Of a DNA stretch of 64,000 bases, positions 23,301-36,857 are shown piece after piece (the first letter of the stretch is position 1; every line of letters starts with the position of its first letter). The notes under the pieces are model-generated. The model was given only the letters and a program-made list of their open reading frames with translations, searched no databases and was not told the origin of the DNA. The position numbers and the translations under genes are program-made. This DNA comes from Episyrphus balteatus. Taxonomy: Eukaryota; Arthropoda; Insecta; Diptera; Syrphidae. The stretch covers positions 111,434,028 to 111,498,027 of the forward strand of contig NC_079136.1 in assembly GCF_945859705.1 (NCBI RefSeq). The letters are read 5' to 3'.

Positions 23301-26091
23301 TAAACATAACAAACATTATAACGTAATAGAAAACCCAAAATTTTCATTTCTAAGGCCCAATTTATTCACTCTCCATTATATTTAAAGTCTCCATTAAAAA
23401 TGAAAAATCTGTCAAATCGCATACAAATTTCCCTTTTTGTTGATTAATATTTTAATTACCAACTTTTTTTTCTAAAAAATTATAGAAATTTTGTATAATG
23501 GCGCAAAATCATGGAGGTAGAAAATTCTCCATGCATTTTTTTTTTAATCGAAAGAACAAAGATTTTTTCTCATACCGGATAAAATAAGAAGCTTGCATCT
23601 AGAAATATACTTGTTTTTGATAAAAAAAAGTTTTCATTTCTATTTTATTCCATCAACGAGTAGGTAATATACCTTCAAAAAACGCGTTCCCGGAACACTT
23701 CCATAACTCAAAAACGGAAATTCAAATAATTAAAAAATACATTAAAGTGAATTTTTTTTAATAACATAAAAGTAACTTTTACCATAAGAGCAAGTATGTA
23801 TGACTCATTATTTTCCTATATTTAAATGCAGCTTTATTTTTAGGAATTATCCACAAGAAAAAACATTACCTTTTCTAACCTATAGGAGTATCTATGAGCA
23901 TCGAAAGTACAAATGCAAATAATTAGGTATGCTATCACTTTTTTTCGCTCCGAATAACATAGTTTTACCAAGAAAAAAAGCTAATCGACTTAACATATCG
24001 GTCAACTTCTTTCATAAACCTAACCGTGATCTTTTCCAGTTTGGCTTTAGAAGCTGATTTCTTCTAATGGGACTCCATTACGCAATAGTCCCACCAACTC
24101 TTTTTTTATTGGCTCATTTTATAGTGCAATTAAACTTGATTATGAGTTTCGTTGGATACATTGTTGCCGGACAAACAAATACGAATGTTTGGAAAAATAC
24201 CAAGACAGGTTCATAATTGGAAGACATCGGAGTATAAACCATCCACATGGTATATTGCTAAAAATAACTTTTTGAATTGAGATTTGACTACCTATCTTGA
24301 GCAGGCGAGGAGCAAAAATAGAAATTATAACTGTGTTTGAACCCGATCGATGATAAAGTGATACTCTTTGATCAAGTTTTTCCATTCTGTTTGTGATTCA
24401 AAATTTTCCGTAGCAAAACATCATTATTTTCTCAATTAATTTCAAAACAGATCTTTATTATTTCTAAGCCTTAAACTGTTTCCTGGATCGATTTGATAGA
24501 GATTGCAAATATGTTTCTTTCAATCAATACCAAAGATGATGCAAATCATCTCTGTGACTTTGATCCTGGTTCAGTAAAGGCCATCAATGAAATTCATAAA
24601 TCATTGATAAAAGAAGATTTCATAAATTCTTCTATACTTCGACCAGCATGACATGACGGTACATAGCCAACTATTTGACCAGGTTTGACGGAACATCATT
24701 AATCAATCAATATAAAAAAGCAAAAGAGGTGGAACAAGTTTATTTTGTAGAGAATGTAAAAAATAATATCATAGCTGTAAATTACCACTGCCAAATTGAC
24801 ATAAGGAATTTGAATTTATGGAGCTTTTGAAACGAATAATTAATAGTTTGATCAGAATAAATGAACAAGTTTATTTTTTTTTTGGTATACGATAAATACA
24901 GACCATATTCAATGCCAATATGTGGCTAAAACCAATATACTAAGAATAGAGTTTTTTTTTTTTTAGATTTCTTGTGGTAATTTTGTCAAATTTGTTGAAT
25001 CACATACATACGTCAGTTTAAAACTATTAATCAAAATTAAAGCTTTTATTTTCAACAAAACCATTAAAGCTACCAAATTGCAGAGATCGGTACGCCCAAA
25101 AACTGTCATCGAAATGTCTTAGCGTTGTCAGTTTCGATTAAGAAAAGTGTCATTTCAAAAAATGTGTCAAAACAAAACGCACTTTGGACAAGCCTATAAT
25201 TTTATTTCAAATATAATTTATTCCTTTGAGTTAAGACATTTCCTACACAAAACTTTCAACTCTAATCGATAAAGTCTTAAAACTGAAATCAATTATTATT
25301 CATTTATACAGCAAAAGGGTCAATGAATGTGCCGCAGAGATTATTATCGCATAGAATCTATCAAGACTAAATTTGATTATAAGTATGTTTGTTTGTTTTG
25401 TTTTTTTCTTTAAAAGAATTTAAGAGGTTACAAACTTTAAAGATTAAGTTATTAAGAAACCGTTTTCACACTGAATTGTAAATAAGGCACAATTTTTTGA
25501 GGAAGGCTTTAATGAGGATTAAACTTTGCTATTAATTATGCAGAAATTTATTACAACTGTGTTACACGTATATGTACATAAGTCAGACTTGACTGACTTG
25601 ACGAGCCTAACGACTTATTTTTCTTTGTCTGTCTTTATAATAATGTTAGATTTATTCAAGTTGGTTCGCACGACTAATGGTTAAATTAATCAGCAGATAT
25701 GGAGTTTACTTTTTCTATTGTGTCTTAAAGAACAATAGCTAATTTAATTAAGTCTTCTTTTGTTAGATTTGTAGACAGGTTGGTAAATAGCAATACAAAT
25801 TGATGTTAAGTTTGTGATTTATTCTTATTTTTTATGGTTGATGGTTTTAACAAAGCAAAAAGATGTGTGCCTATAAAAATATTACTTAACAATTAGTAAT
25901 CTTCTAAGGAAGTAGGTATTTTGAATCTGATATGGTGTTTATAATGTAAAAAGAAAATAGTGAAATTTTTTTTCGATGAGCTAAGTTGCATTCTATTTCA
26001 AAAATTAGGATATTATGGTCCTGTGGTAGAAATTTTTACAACGATCGTTTCCATGAACTCATTGCCCAGTTGGTTGATATATTTTTAAGGA
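20361..26091. other. Long AT-rich gene-free stretch
   Basis: No confident gene, RNA or complete element was recognised. A weak FQFGFR-like peptide near 24035 hints at another LINE scrap. A less AT-rich block at 22140-22430, with repeated CCAACC motifs, makes a minus-strand chance frame (22017-22409). The remainder is simple A/T-rich sequence with poly(T) and poly(A) runs. Confidence 0.4.
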
Positions 26092-27176
26092 CACTGAAAA
26101 TAATAAATTTCGTAAAATTACGAAAATCGTTTCATACACTACATTTTCATTGGCCCAACGAAACTTTCGTTGGCTCAACGAAAATATGTAATTTTTCGTA
26201 ATATGAAAACCTTCATCAATTAATGAAAACGTTTCATACACTTTTTCTCCCTACCTAGTGCCAAAAAATCCAAATTAATGAAAAGATTCATCACTTAACG
26301 AAAAATTTCATACTCATTTTAAAGAATAAAAATAAGAATTTTGTCCTTACTTTATCAAAGTTTTAATTAAGTAACGAAAAAATTCATTAACTTATGAAAT
26401 TCAACATTAACTAACGAAAATCTTCATAAGCTTATGAAAATTCTTCATATACTAATGAAATATTACATTGGCTTATGAAAACATACATCAGTTAACGAAA
26501 AAAAATCGTTGCCTTACAAAAAAAAAAAAAAAACCTAGACTTGGGTGCATTTCAGTTGTAATGATGAAAAACTTAATCTTGCTGGATATAGTTCACATTA
26601 GCTTTTTGTTTAAAAATCTATGTAAGTTGAGCTGAATATAAACAATATTCGCGTATTGACAAGGTGTCTCACGATAAGTCAGTCAACTGATGAGTCTAAA
26701 TCAATGATTTAACAGGTCCAATTAAATATTTATAAAAAGAAAAATGAATGAAAAAATTCGTAGGTTAACGAAAAAATTCGTTATTCTACGAAAAGAATGT
26801 GAGAATAATCTACTAAAAAAATAATTAATACAACGAAAAGTTTCGTTAGCTAACGAATATTTTTTCGTAATTTAATTAAAATATTCATAAAATTTACGAA
26901 AAACTTCGTTAGCTTACGAAAGTTTTAATTAAATTTAAAGTTAATTGATGAACAAATTTCGTAAAGTGATGTAAAAATTCATTAATTCTCGATCAAAAAT
27001 GTTTATGAAAAATTTCATTAAAATACGAAAGTTTTCGTTAATTGATGAAGTTCTTCATTAACGTATGAATGCCATTTCGTTGAGCCAATTAAATTTTTCA
27101 TCGGCTGAAAATTGATTAAATTTTCGTTGGCTCAACGAATTTTTTCGTTGTATTTACGTAAGGATTTGGTTCAGTG
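26092..27176. mobile_element. Palindrome-array element with CACTGAA termini
   Basis: It starts CACTGAAAAT and ends TTTGGTTCAGTG. The end, inverted, is CACTGAACCAAA, identical to the start of the array at 47767. The interior is a dense, diverged array of short palindromes built from ACGAAA/TTTCGT and ATGAAA/TTTCAT (for example TTCGTTAGCTAACGAA near 26841). No ORF of note is present. The edges are inferred from the shared termini; I found no clear target duplication. Confidence 0.6.
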
Positions 27177-29332
27177 GAAATGAATTAAAAAAAATTGGAA
27201 AATTGTTAAGCCTTTTTTTATGTACTTTTTTATATAATATACAAAAAATGTATTAAATATGTTCCACCTATTCTAAATTCCTTATATTAATGTATTAATT
27301 CCTGTAATGAATGCGTTGTCATTGATTTAAAAAATAAAAATTAATAAATTTAGAAATTCAAATGTGTTTTTCGAAAATTTTCTTTCTATATTTTGATAGT
27401 ATCATGTTGCACTTAAAAGCCCTTTATTTATGCAACCATATCTAAACATAGTTTGAAAAAAAAACTGCTTATTATTATGTTAACATCAACACTAAACAAA
27501 CCGGCTTTTCTTTATAAACATTTCCGCTTAGCAGTAACCTAAACACAAACACATACCCTAATAGAGTGACATTGAGTCCTAATCGGTATTAATTTAGATT
27601 GTTCAATCTTTGCCGCACCAGAACAATCATTGAAGAACCATAAATATGTCTTCTTAGCAGCTTAAAACTCAATCGCATTTCGATTCTCAAATAGTATTAT
27701 TTTTTTTGTTTATTTTTTTCTTTTTTTTTTTTATTTTGAAAATACCGGTAGAACTTGATCATACAAACAACACGCACACGCACTTTTCATCTCCTTGTCT
27801 GCTCTGTGAAATGTAAATTTATAGTTTGTATCTGCCTGTATTTGAGATTGAATTGTATAAATTATACAATTTTAGGACTTTACAGAAAAATTTAAATTGT
27901 CACTTTGATTAAAATCGAACTGGAACATAATATATGAAGTGTTTAAATTCAATATTATTTATATTGAAAGAAAGATATATAAAATATAGTTGGATATTTT
28001 TGTTTTATTGGCAATACTCTTATTTATTTAAATTCATGTGAATATAAAATGTTAAAAAAAAATAATAACATAAAATCAGGTTCGCCTATCAATTCTTTTG
28101 TTTAAAAAGTCAAAATCATTTTTTGAAGAAATAAAGAAAAAAAAAAATAGTTTTCGTTATTATTTTTGTTGGTTGTCTCTTATATATGTTTCAAAATATC
28201 ATTAAGATGTCTTATAAGCTTAATTCATTCTCTAAATTCGCTAAATTGGATGTTTTTCTAGTTAAGTTTCTTATTACATTTTTCCAGCTCTATAGAAAGG
28301 TCATTTCTTATTATAATTCAGACATCTTCTTTAAGATACTGTGATGAGCTCCCTCTGCTACAACTAATTTTTTTCACCACAACTCACTTTAGCGTGATAT
28401 CTTATGCTCACTCGACCAGAGCCGGAGTATAGTTTTGTGTGATGTTTTGTACTCGTGGGAAAATATTTTTATCACTTCTCCTTGTTCTCTTAGTTCAAGA
28501 TAGTTGTTGATGTTTTTTTTTATTGTGTTTAGTAAATTGGATTCTGTTCCTTTTCTTTTGTTATTAATTCCTTTTGTCTGGCTTTTTCAAATGGTGATGG
28601 TTATAATGCTTTGGCGTGGGAGCGATGTTGCTGATTGACACAAATTAACACATTTATAGTGACAAAGGAATTAAAAAGTTTAATTTAAAAAAAAATTTCC
28701 TTTTGCGTGTTAGGGTCCAATTGAAAAACTAGTAATATTAATAATAAATACATTTCAAGCCAGTTTGATCTTTCCTGAGTGAGAAATTGATTATTTTATT
28801 TAACAAAAACACAATTGAATAGCAAAAAGTTCAAAAACCTTTAATTGATCGTGACGCGATATTTCATTCATATTTTTTTTTTTATACCTACGAGTATGTA
28901 TGTATTTCATTTCTAAATCATCGATCAAATCATAAAAAGGTGTGATATCTATTCTTTTTTTTCTTCTCTTTATTCACTGTCAGAGAGGCTGTGGTAAGAA
29001 ATATTTTCTTTGTTAAATTTAAGTTGAAAGGTTTGAGTCATAAGGTTGCGACAGTTTTTATTTTCTTAGAGGTTAGAAGGGATTTAAGTCACAATAAAAA
29101 AAGTTATTGTTCATGGATTTTTGATGACATTTTTTGTGTGTTTATTCGTTTTTATTTTTTATTTTTCAGCAACTCAATGATTTAAAAACTGTTTCTGGGA
29201 TTTATTAGTGAAAGAGAAAGTTATTCATGATAATCGTATTTGCTTTCATTAAAATTTTGAATTTATAAGAGAAGAACAATTAGGTATTTTAAAGTTGAAG
29301 CTTATGTCGTTTTTGATTATCCGTCCCGTAGC
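27177..29332. other. AT-rich spacer, no gene recognised
   Basis: Only A/T-rich sequence with scattered poly(T) runs. Nothing coding was recognised. Confidence 0.4.
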
Positions 29333-29441
29333 ATTCAGAAGTCTTCTGAAAGTGTTTTATCTGCACAAATATGACAGATAGAACGCTTCTCAGAAGAGAA
29401 ATTCTCTTCTTAATTTCAAATCAGAATTCACTCAAAATCAC
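29333..29441 (+). repeat. Dispersed repeat, copy A
   Basis: About 105 bases match the reverse complement of 62525-62632 with scattered substitutions. The best conserved core is GAACGCTTCTCAGAAGAGAA followed by ATTCTCTTCT. The core is itself partly palindromic (TTCTC ... GAGAA). Confidence 0.75.
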
Positions 29442-29462
29442 TAATATTCGCCCAGGTACGAC

Positions 29463-32400
29463 AGTACGACGTTTTCAATCGAAAACGACATCAGTTTTAA
29501 AATTGCCAGTAAAAAGAACTATTTCTTTTTCGTTACTATTTTCTTAAATCTGATAGTAATGAAGCAACTACAAGGTGTTAAGCTAATTAGTTTGGCGTGA
29601 TCTATTGCTTTGATTTGATTAAATTTGGGAGTTTAAAAATCAAGAAGTTACTTTTTTAGTGATTTTCATTAAAAATGTAAAATGAACAAAAAAAAAAAAA
29701 AAATAAGTTCTGAGCGCCAAAGAAGAAGGGAAAACTGACGCATTGCATTCCGAAGGTTTTTCCATAAGCACCATTGCCAAAAAATAGGACGAAGTGACCA
29801 TTTCGAGAGGAATTATTTAAAAAACAGTGCCTTCAAGAGACAAACAAAAGAAGCTTTAAAACTTCATTATAAAGACAAATCATAAGAAACCCTGGGTGCT
29901 GAACATCCTAAATTAAAAAAAATAAAACTTAAAAATAGCCTCTACAAAATTCCATACGTAAAGAACAGTCGTTTGAGACAAAAACAAATCGAACCAAGTT
30001 TTAAATGGCTCCTAAAACCTTTACTCCTTCTTGTCTTGAATGGTATCGTCTCAAAAACTGTTCCTCCTTATGAAAATCGTAGAAGTAGTAGTAATACCTA
30101 TGAGAGTCATCCAAATTAAACTTTTTTTCATCAGAAAAAAATCACACTTCGTAACTTTAACAAACTTCAAAAACTTGTATTCCACTTCATGTGAAGGAGT
30201 GCGATCTCCAAGCTACATCACTTGTAAAATTGCCAGGAGTGCCCTTACGAAAATAATAGGATTCGCAAAACCGCTACTGGAAAAAGCTTTGTTCTATTCG
30301 GAATGGTTTCGGGCAAACCAAGCTTAAATGGAAACCTCTACAACCACTCGATTAAAATTATATTGCGAAACTTAAATATAAGAAAGCAACCGGATCTGGT
30401 TGACTAAAGTAGTCATTACTGTAAGGTAGAGAGGAAACAATGCAATGAGAATCTAGGCAAAGCTCATAGGCTTGGTCAGAACTTGACTATCGACAAGTTA
30501 ATCTTCGAGATACCGCACACAGAAGGCGTCTGTTCATATCAGAGTGAAGTATAGTGTAAGTTGCACAGATGGAGACTTCCACTTTATAACGAAGAAAAAA
30601 ATAACAAAAATAATAAAAAATTATTAAAATTTATAAATTTTTGGAGTTGAGGTCACTTGAACTTATATTGGACTTCCACTTTATTTAATTTAAAACGGAT
30701 ATTTATAGTCAAAAATATGTTAAAAAAATTCTTTGAAATATGTACTTTGATTTCAAAACTAATTACAAATCTTTAATATTTTCGTATATTTGATGTATTG
30801 AAATCTGTTGCAAAAGTCATTCAAAACATGCATAAACTTGATGAAAATTCGAATATAACTATTCTTTCAATTTCTTAGCACAGCATCTAGACTTCCTTAT
30901 GTTCTCAACTCGATTGTTCCTGTCTACGTCCACCCTATGCCTAACACCGCTATGCCATTTACTATGTTTTATTACTCAGCTTACAAAACAGGCCAACAAA
31001 ACGAAACCGAGCAACAAAAAAAAATACTTACTAAAAACGATCACATCTTTTTAAATATCACCTACTAACGCGGATCACAAAATCATTTTGTTCGCTTTTA
31101 AGTCTTTCGACCATCAGTGCCGGATTTAAATTTTAAAGTCGTCAAGTCAAAATATCATATTAGGTATACCACTTTGTAGGATTTTTGTCCATATTCAAAA
31201 TGGATAGAGGAAGAAATTTCTTGGAAGCTATAAGTTTCTCAGATCCCAGTTCCTCGAAAATTTAAACGGCCAATGCTATTCAAATTTGTATATGTTTTTT
31301 AAATCTGCACTTAAATATCGCTTTCAAATAATGAATGCATTTTTTGAAAACGTAAACTCACAGTGTCTTAACTAAACAACGCTTTTTTAACCTGAAAATT
31401 TACCTTTCAGACCAGCACAATTATTTTTATATTGTTATATATTATTGAAATAAAATTATTTACTTCTACTTTTTTTACTACCACTCGTAGAATTTCAATA
31501 CAGTACATACAAATACATATATTGAAAAATCTGCATATCAGAATATCAGATTTTTCTAATGAAGAATTACTTGTTATCGATGGAGCTTAAATTTAATTGG
31601 CTGATGCATCCATTGATACCTAGTTAAAAAAATTAAGTTGAAGAGGCCCGATATAGTTTTATTCTATGTCAAATCAGGCCCTGTCTTGAAACATAACAAA
31701 CACACCGTCTTCGCGGTCGGTTGTCCGCACAACAGCAGCAGTGTCGCCCAACTTTGCAGTGAATCTTTTGCCCGCCCCACACATTCTAAGATAAAAAAAA
31801 AAAAAATAAAGAACAAACTCCCTGCCCTTGCATTCTAAGCAGTCAAAGCATGAAGATGGAGGAGACTTGGCCAAAACATATTGGCTCATTGGTTAACTAT
31901 TCAGTTATTTTATATTATTTTTTTCTCTGTCCCATGGACCTTTGTATGTTTTGTGGTGGTAGTGTTAAGGTAACAACAGAGGCTGTTCTTGGATCTTGGT
32001 TTAAAATTTGTGTGTGGTGGTGTTCTGCTTTGTTTTGGGGTTTTTTTTGTATACTTTGAGAGGCAAACAGTCTTATACGCGATGCATGGGATGTCGTCGT
32101 TAGTTGGAGTTGTTGTTATGTTTAGTTTGGTTTTGGTGGATTCTGCTATAGCTAGCTAACTGCGACTGTAGCTGATGGTGGTGTTGCTGCAGAATGAAAA
32201 GCTTTTACCAAGATTTATTGTCGCCAGAGTTCGTGGGCTTGCATAAGGTTAATATGGTTGTGATACGTATTTTCATTTGTTTGCAGATCAGGTCATAGAC
32301 CTGAATGAGATATACAGAAGAGACTCTGCTTTGTTGCTGATGCGATTCTGAATTGAGTTTTAACAGTATTTTTTTTTCTGCTTTGAGTATTTTGTTATTA

Positions 32401-34134
32401 TAATTTCTTTGGTGTTAGTTTTGTTGTTGTTTAATGCTGGAGTGGGTGACTGTTTTTGTCACAAAATCAATGTTGGTGACAATGATGTAGATAATAGCAT
32501 GAACAGATAAATAGATTGTGTTGTGAACGTAAGGAGTTATTGAAATTTCTTTTTTTTTTTATCAAAGTTTGCATTTTTAGGTTTAACATCTTCTTCTTCC
32601 TCTATATTCGACGCTGTTATGATCTTGATGACGCAGGGATCATAATCCTCCCACTACACTAGTGACTTGTGATATTTAGCTTTAACAAACGAGTAGTAAT
32701 ATACTTATTGTTTTTTTTTCTTATAGAGACAGTTATTGTCTTTTATAAATAAAAGAGCTGATAAGCGAACTTTTATTTTTTAATTTATTCAAAAAAAAAA
32801 AAATATAAACTTAACCATCTGTGTTCTAACATCTCTGAAAAATAAGATGGTGTTATTGGCTTCTTAAAAAAAGATTGTCTCGCTTGGAACATAATCATTC
32901 TATCAGAAATTTGCATTTTCTCTATAAAACGGTACAAATTAGAATCATCATGATTTACATAAAGACAGGAGATTCGATGCCTGTCTATTTATACTTTTTC
33001 TATTGCAAACAAACAAAGATAGAAGTGCAAAAAAAAATATCCAAAATGATTTCTCGTTTGCTTTTTTCTAAAGCCTCCGTAGAGAGAACTCATAGCGATT
33101 GAGTGGTTAAAGTAAGGTGCGAAAAGGTGTCAAGAAATTCCGCAACCCAACCATGATGGCGTGTTTATGATGATGATGAAGCTAATGATGGATAGTTAAT
33201 GAGCAAAATAACATAACACGATTAGTAAATTGAGAAATATTCATTGAAGGCATCTGTATAAATATTTCTACGATTATAAACAAAGCAAAGATAAAGTAAA
33301 AACCTCAGAATGGTTGGTATATAATTTTTTCTTATGGAACGTAACAGTTCAGAGCTCTGGCACTTAGCTTCCGGCTTCAGAAAAATAAAAACTGAGAAAC
33401 CATACAAAAAGTAATTTGCATAACAAAGAGAAATAATAAGAAAAACTTGTGCAATTTACAAAGTTAACAGGTTCAAGTTTTTGCAGTTGTTTTATGACAA
33501 TGCGGGAAAATGTGTGTTTTTTATTTCTTTATATATTCATCTCGCTAACTATATTTTAAAGAGTTAATTACAGCTGTCGCGGTCTAAGAAATGCAAATTT
33601 TGCTAATGTTGACACCCGCAAATTATGATTGCTATGATGAAATAATAATGATTGAATCGTATTTCTAAAATTGAGTTATTAACGATTTTATGTTTGTCTA
33701 TATGATCAGCTTACATCCAAGACCTGCAAGACTTGTTTAAACTTATAGCTTTAGAAGTTATGATCAAATTTATAGAAAAGACGTTAAAATTTACTAATGC
33801 AGGTAACGATTACCTACTAAAATTTGTAAAAATAAGTTTAAATGCTCGTGTTACACACCCAAAGTCCCGAAACCAGGCCCGTGAGATTTAAGCAAGAGAA
33901 GGGGGTGAATATTTCGTTAATATTTTGAAAACAAAACGATTCACGGAAAAAGCATATTCAACCAAACTTAAGGAGAATGTGTGGGTTCGTTCACTCTCAA
34001 CATATGTATAGTGGCTTCCCGAGTCAAACATTTGGCACTATTTAAAACCTAAATATAACCTAAACATTCTTTGTTTAGATTCAATAGGTCATAAGTATCA
34101 CTAAATTCCTAAAGGAAATAGCCTCTACTTAAGA
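29463..34134. other. Intergenic, no gene recognised
   Basis: It contains a possible, badly worn transposon scrap near 29730-29810, a partial copy of the 19037 hairpin arm (GGAGTTGAGGTCACTTGAAC near 30643), and a somewhat less AT-rich block at 31640-32420 that could hold regulatory DNA. No convincing coding exon was seen on either strand. Confidence 0.4.
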
Positions 34135-34142
34135 CCTCAAAA

Positions 34143-35303
34143 CAATGCCGTCTTTACCATAAGGGCACACGGGGCCCGTGCCCAGGGCCCCCATTCTCAG
34201 GGGGGCCCCGAAGGAACGAAAATTTCTCTCACACATTTATTCTCAAAACATTTTTGTCGGGCAGACCATCTACCAAAAAATTTTAGTTTTTATATGGCAA
34301 CCAAATAAAGTTTTTTCTACACCTATACGGAAAATACAATATGTTTTCAAAATGAAAACAAATTATGTGGCGTTGTATGCGGACAAAAATTTAAATCCAA
34401 ACGACCAAACCCAAATTAAATTTTCCAAAAAATAAGACAATAATATTTTCAAAAAACAAGAAAACACTGTAGGTAAGATTATTTATTATTGATAAAAACA
34501 ACGAATTCTCTTCCATTATCTTTTTCCTTAAATAATAATTTCGTTGGAAGTTCGCAAAACTGTCAAATTTGTAGTGCGTGTTAAAATCAGTGTAAAAATA
34601 TGTGTGTTTTGATAATTTTTTTGTATAAACCTTTTTATGTCAAAATATTCATTAAAATCGGTTGTGTCGTTTACATTAAGAAATCGGTTCTATGGCAAGT
34701 AGGTACCGTTAATAACGGTCCAAAAAATATTTTTCTTATTTCAAAAGTGCGTTCTTATTTGCAGCATTACATGTTTTTTTCAAAGCAAAATCCTTATCCG
34801 TTTTTGAGAAATTTGCAATATCTCGAAAACTTTATATTGGAGATATCCGTTAAAAAGGAGACATTAAAATAAAATAAAATAAAATAAAATAAAATAAAAT
34901 AAAATAAAATAAAATAAAATAAAATAAAATAAAATAAAATAAAATAACGTCTCTTGGAAATCACTTACAAATCGTCTGTATCGAGTTTTTAGCGAATCTA
35001 TCAATCCGTTTGAGCTCTTTTTTCCAATTCTTCAAATAGAAACTTATAAGCGGTACAGGGAAATTATTGGCAGTATAAAATGTACAATTATTGGCAGTGG
35101 CAACGTTTGATGTCTCAATGTGCGTATTATTGGCACCCCCTACCAATAATAAAGACACTAGGTACTTTATATGGAACGATATATTGGCAGCCCTTTTTAA
35201 CCAACCATTGCTTTTTAGCCAACCATTGTACTTATTTTACTTTCCAAAAAGACCCCAAATTCTTGTGTGCCCAAGGGCCCCAAGATAGTTAAAGACGGCC
35301 CTG
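34143..35303. mobile_element. hAT-like non-autonomous transposon, 1161 bp, exact 8-bp target duplication
   Basis: The ends CAATGCCGTCTTTA and, inverted, CAGGGCCGTCTTTA form imperfect terminal inverted repeats, followed by GGGCACAC and GGGGCCC blocks on both sides. CCTCAAAA is duplicated exactly at 34135-34142 and 35304-35311. The CA(G/A)(G/T)G start and 8-bp duplication point to the hAT superfamily. No transposase is encoded; frames at 34178-34435 and 35080-35292 are chance frames reading out of the termini. An AAAAT microsatellite lies inside. Confidence 0.85.
34865..34946. repeat. (TAAAA)n microsatellite, about 16 units
   Basis: An uninterrupted pentanucleotide run inside the hAT-like element. 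Confidence 0.95.
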
Positions 35304-35311
35304 CCTCAAAA

Positions 35312-36566
35312 AGTCGGTTAGTAATTTTTGTATGGACAAATGTCGGTATCTCGTGAAGGGAAAGTATATTTGTAGAAGACTAAAAGACGATTTTTCAAGC
35401 GTCAGTTACAATATCAGATGAATAAAGTCAATATATCTGGCTTATGAAAAATTGGCTATATAAGTCTAACAGAGACAAAGAAACCAACAAATTTTTTCGG
35501 CGGATCGTCACGTAAGATCCCTCAAAAGTTGCGTATTTAATAGCACATTAGGAGAAAAATGCTAAAAAAAATATTGAAGGGTACTTTTGGGCCTCTACCA
35601 GCCGCACAAAGGTTGAAATTACCCTCAAAAATCGGTCAAAAGTATTAGTTACAAATTTTGGAAAAAATTCACCTAATTATTTTTTTATTTTATCTGAATA
35701 ATTACTATCATAAACTACTTTTAAAAAATACGTAAACCCAAACACCGCGAAGGGTGGGCAGTTGAAAGTTAGACCTTATTCTTTAGGATGTGTGCATTTT
35801 ATCATTGTTGTTTTTGTTATAGTTCAGGGCAAGGTCGAACTCATAATTGTATGTGCTGGTCAACTATGAGTTTTATACATATTGGGATGATAAAAACATT
35901 TTCCATACCTTTCCAATAATTATAAAAAAACATGCTTCAAAAATTTCACTTATTTTCTTTAATTTAGCTAATTTCTTTAACTTACAATTTTTTTAAAACA
36001 AAAAAAATGTTTCTGGAAAGTTTTGAAACTAAATTATGTAAAGGTATCTATATCTTTTTTATGTATAAACATGTATTTAAAGCTTCCAACCAAAAATAAG
36101 TCTTTTTTTTGGCATCAAATGCTCCTTAGTGAGCATTTAATTTTGAAAAAAATAAGCAATCGGTAAGGCACTAGCTGATAGTGAATGTGCCAGTTTTGCT
36201 CAATTTTCACCTGTTATGGAAAAATTAGCTCATATTGAGCAACGAATCGTAGATTACCGAACAAAAATATCTTTTTGAACTGTGTCAAGCGATCAAATCC
36301 GGGTTATTTCTTTTAAAGCATAAAACCAACTTTAGAGGCCCAAAAGTTAAATACAAATAAAAAAGGAAGTACATATTCTTAATCTACTCGTCAATACGCA
36401 ACTTTTGATACCTCTTACGATATAAAACTCAAAAAAAAAAAAAAAAAAAATTTTGCCCCATACATGGACGGGACACTCTATTATACATCCCTTATATTTT
36501 TATTTCATTTTCTATACTTATTGTTTTGATATCAATACTCTTAAAAATAATCAAAAATACTCGTAT
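35312..36566. other. AT-rich region upstream of the lft exon, no gene seen
   Basis: No coding potential was recognised. A poly(A) run lies at about 36430-36450. The 3' part supplies the branch and acceptor region of the lft exon. Confidence 0.4.
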
Positions 36567-36758
36567 TATCTTTATTTTCAGAAATGCAGCGTATACCTTT
36601 TAAGAATGTAGCTGTTATAGCAGCTTCATAATTTAATTAGTGTAAAACTTCATCCTCTTTATATTAAAGTAAAAACGAAAGTTCCTTTTAAGGACGAAAA
36701 CAAATTTGAAAAATGAAAAAAACTATACCGAATACAAAAAAATAATTTAATTCAAATC

Positions 36759-36857
36759 ATGAGCAGGATGAAGAATGTCCCTACTCACATTAATCCCTCA
36801 GCAACAATATCCGCATGTTACGCTACCAAAAACTCTACATCAACCACTCAACACTAA
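36759..36857 (+). promoter_or_regulatory. Upstream ORF overlapping the lft start
   Basis: The first ATG after the inferred splice acceptor that opens a sizeable frame is at 36759. It encodes 32 codons and ends at TAA 36855-36857, overlapping the first 83 bases of the lft frame in another frame. If the exon is read as inferred, scanning ribosomes would meet it first, so it could dampen lft translation. Confidence 0.4.

Noticed and set aside
24030..24110. FQFGFR-like peptide suggestive of another LINE RT
   Set aside because: Too short and immediately followed by a stop; neighbouring blocks could not be matched.
29730..29810. Peptide ALHSEGFSISTIAKK, reminiscent of a Tc1/mariner helix-turn-helix
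   Set aside because: A stop follows at once and no DDE-region blocks could be found downstream, so the match may be chance.
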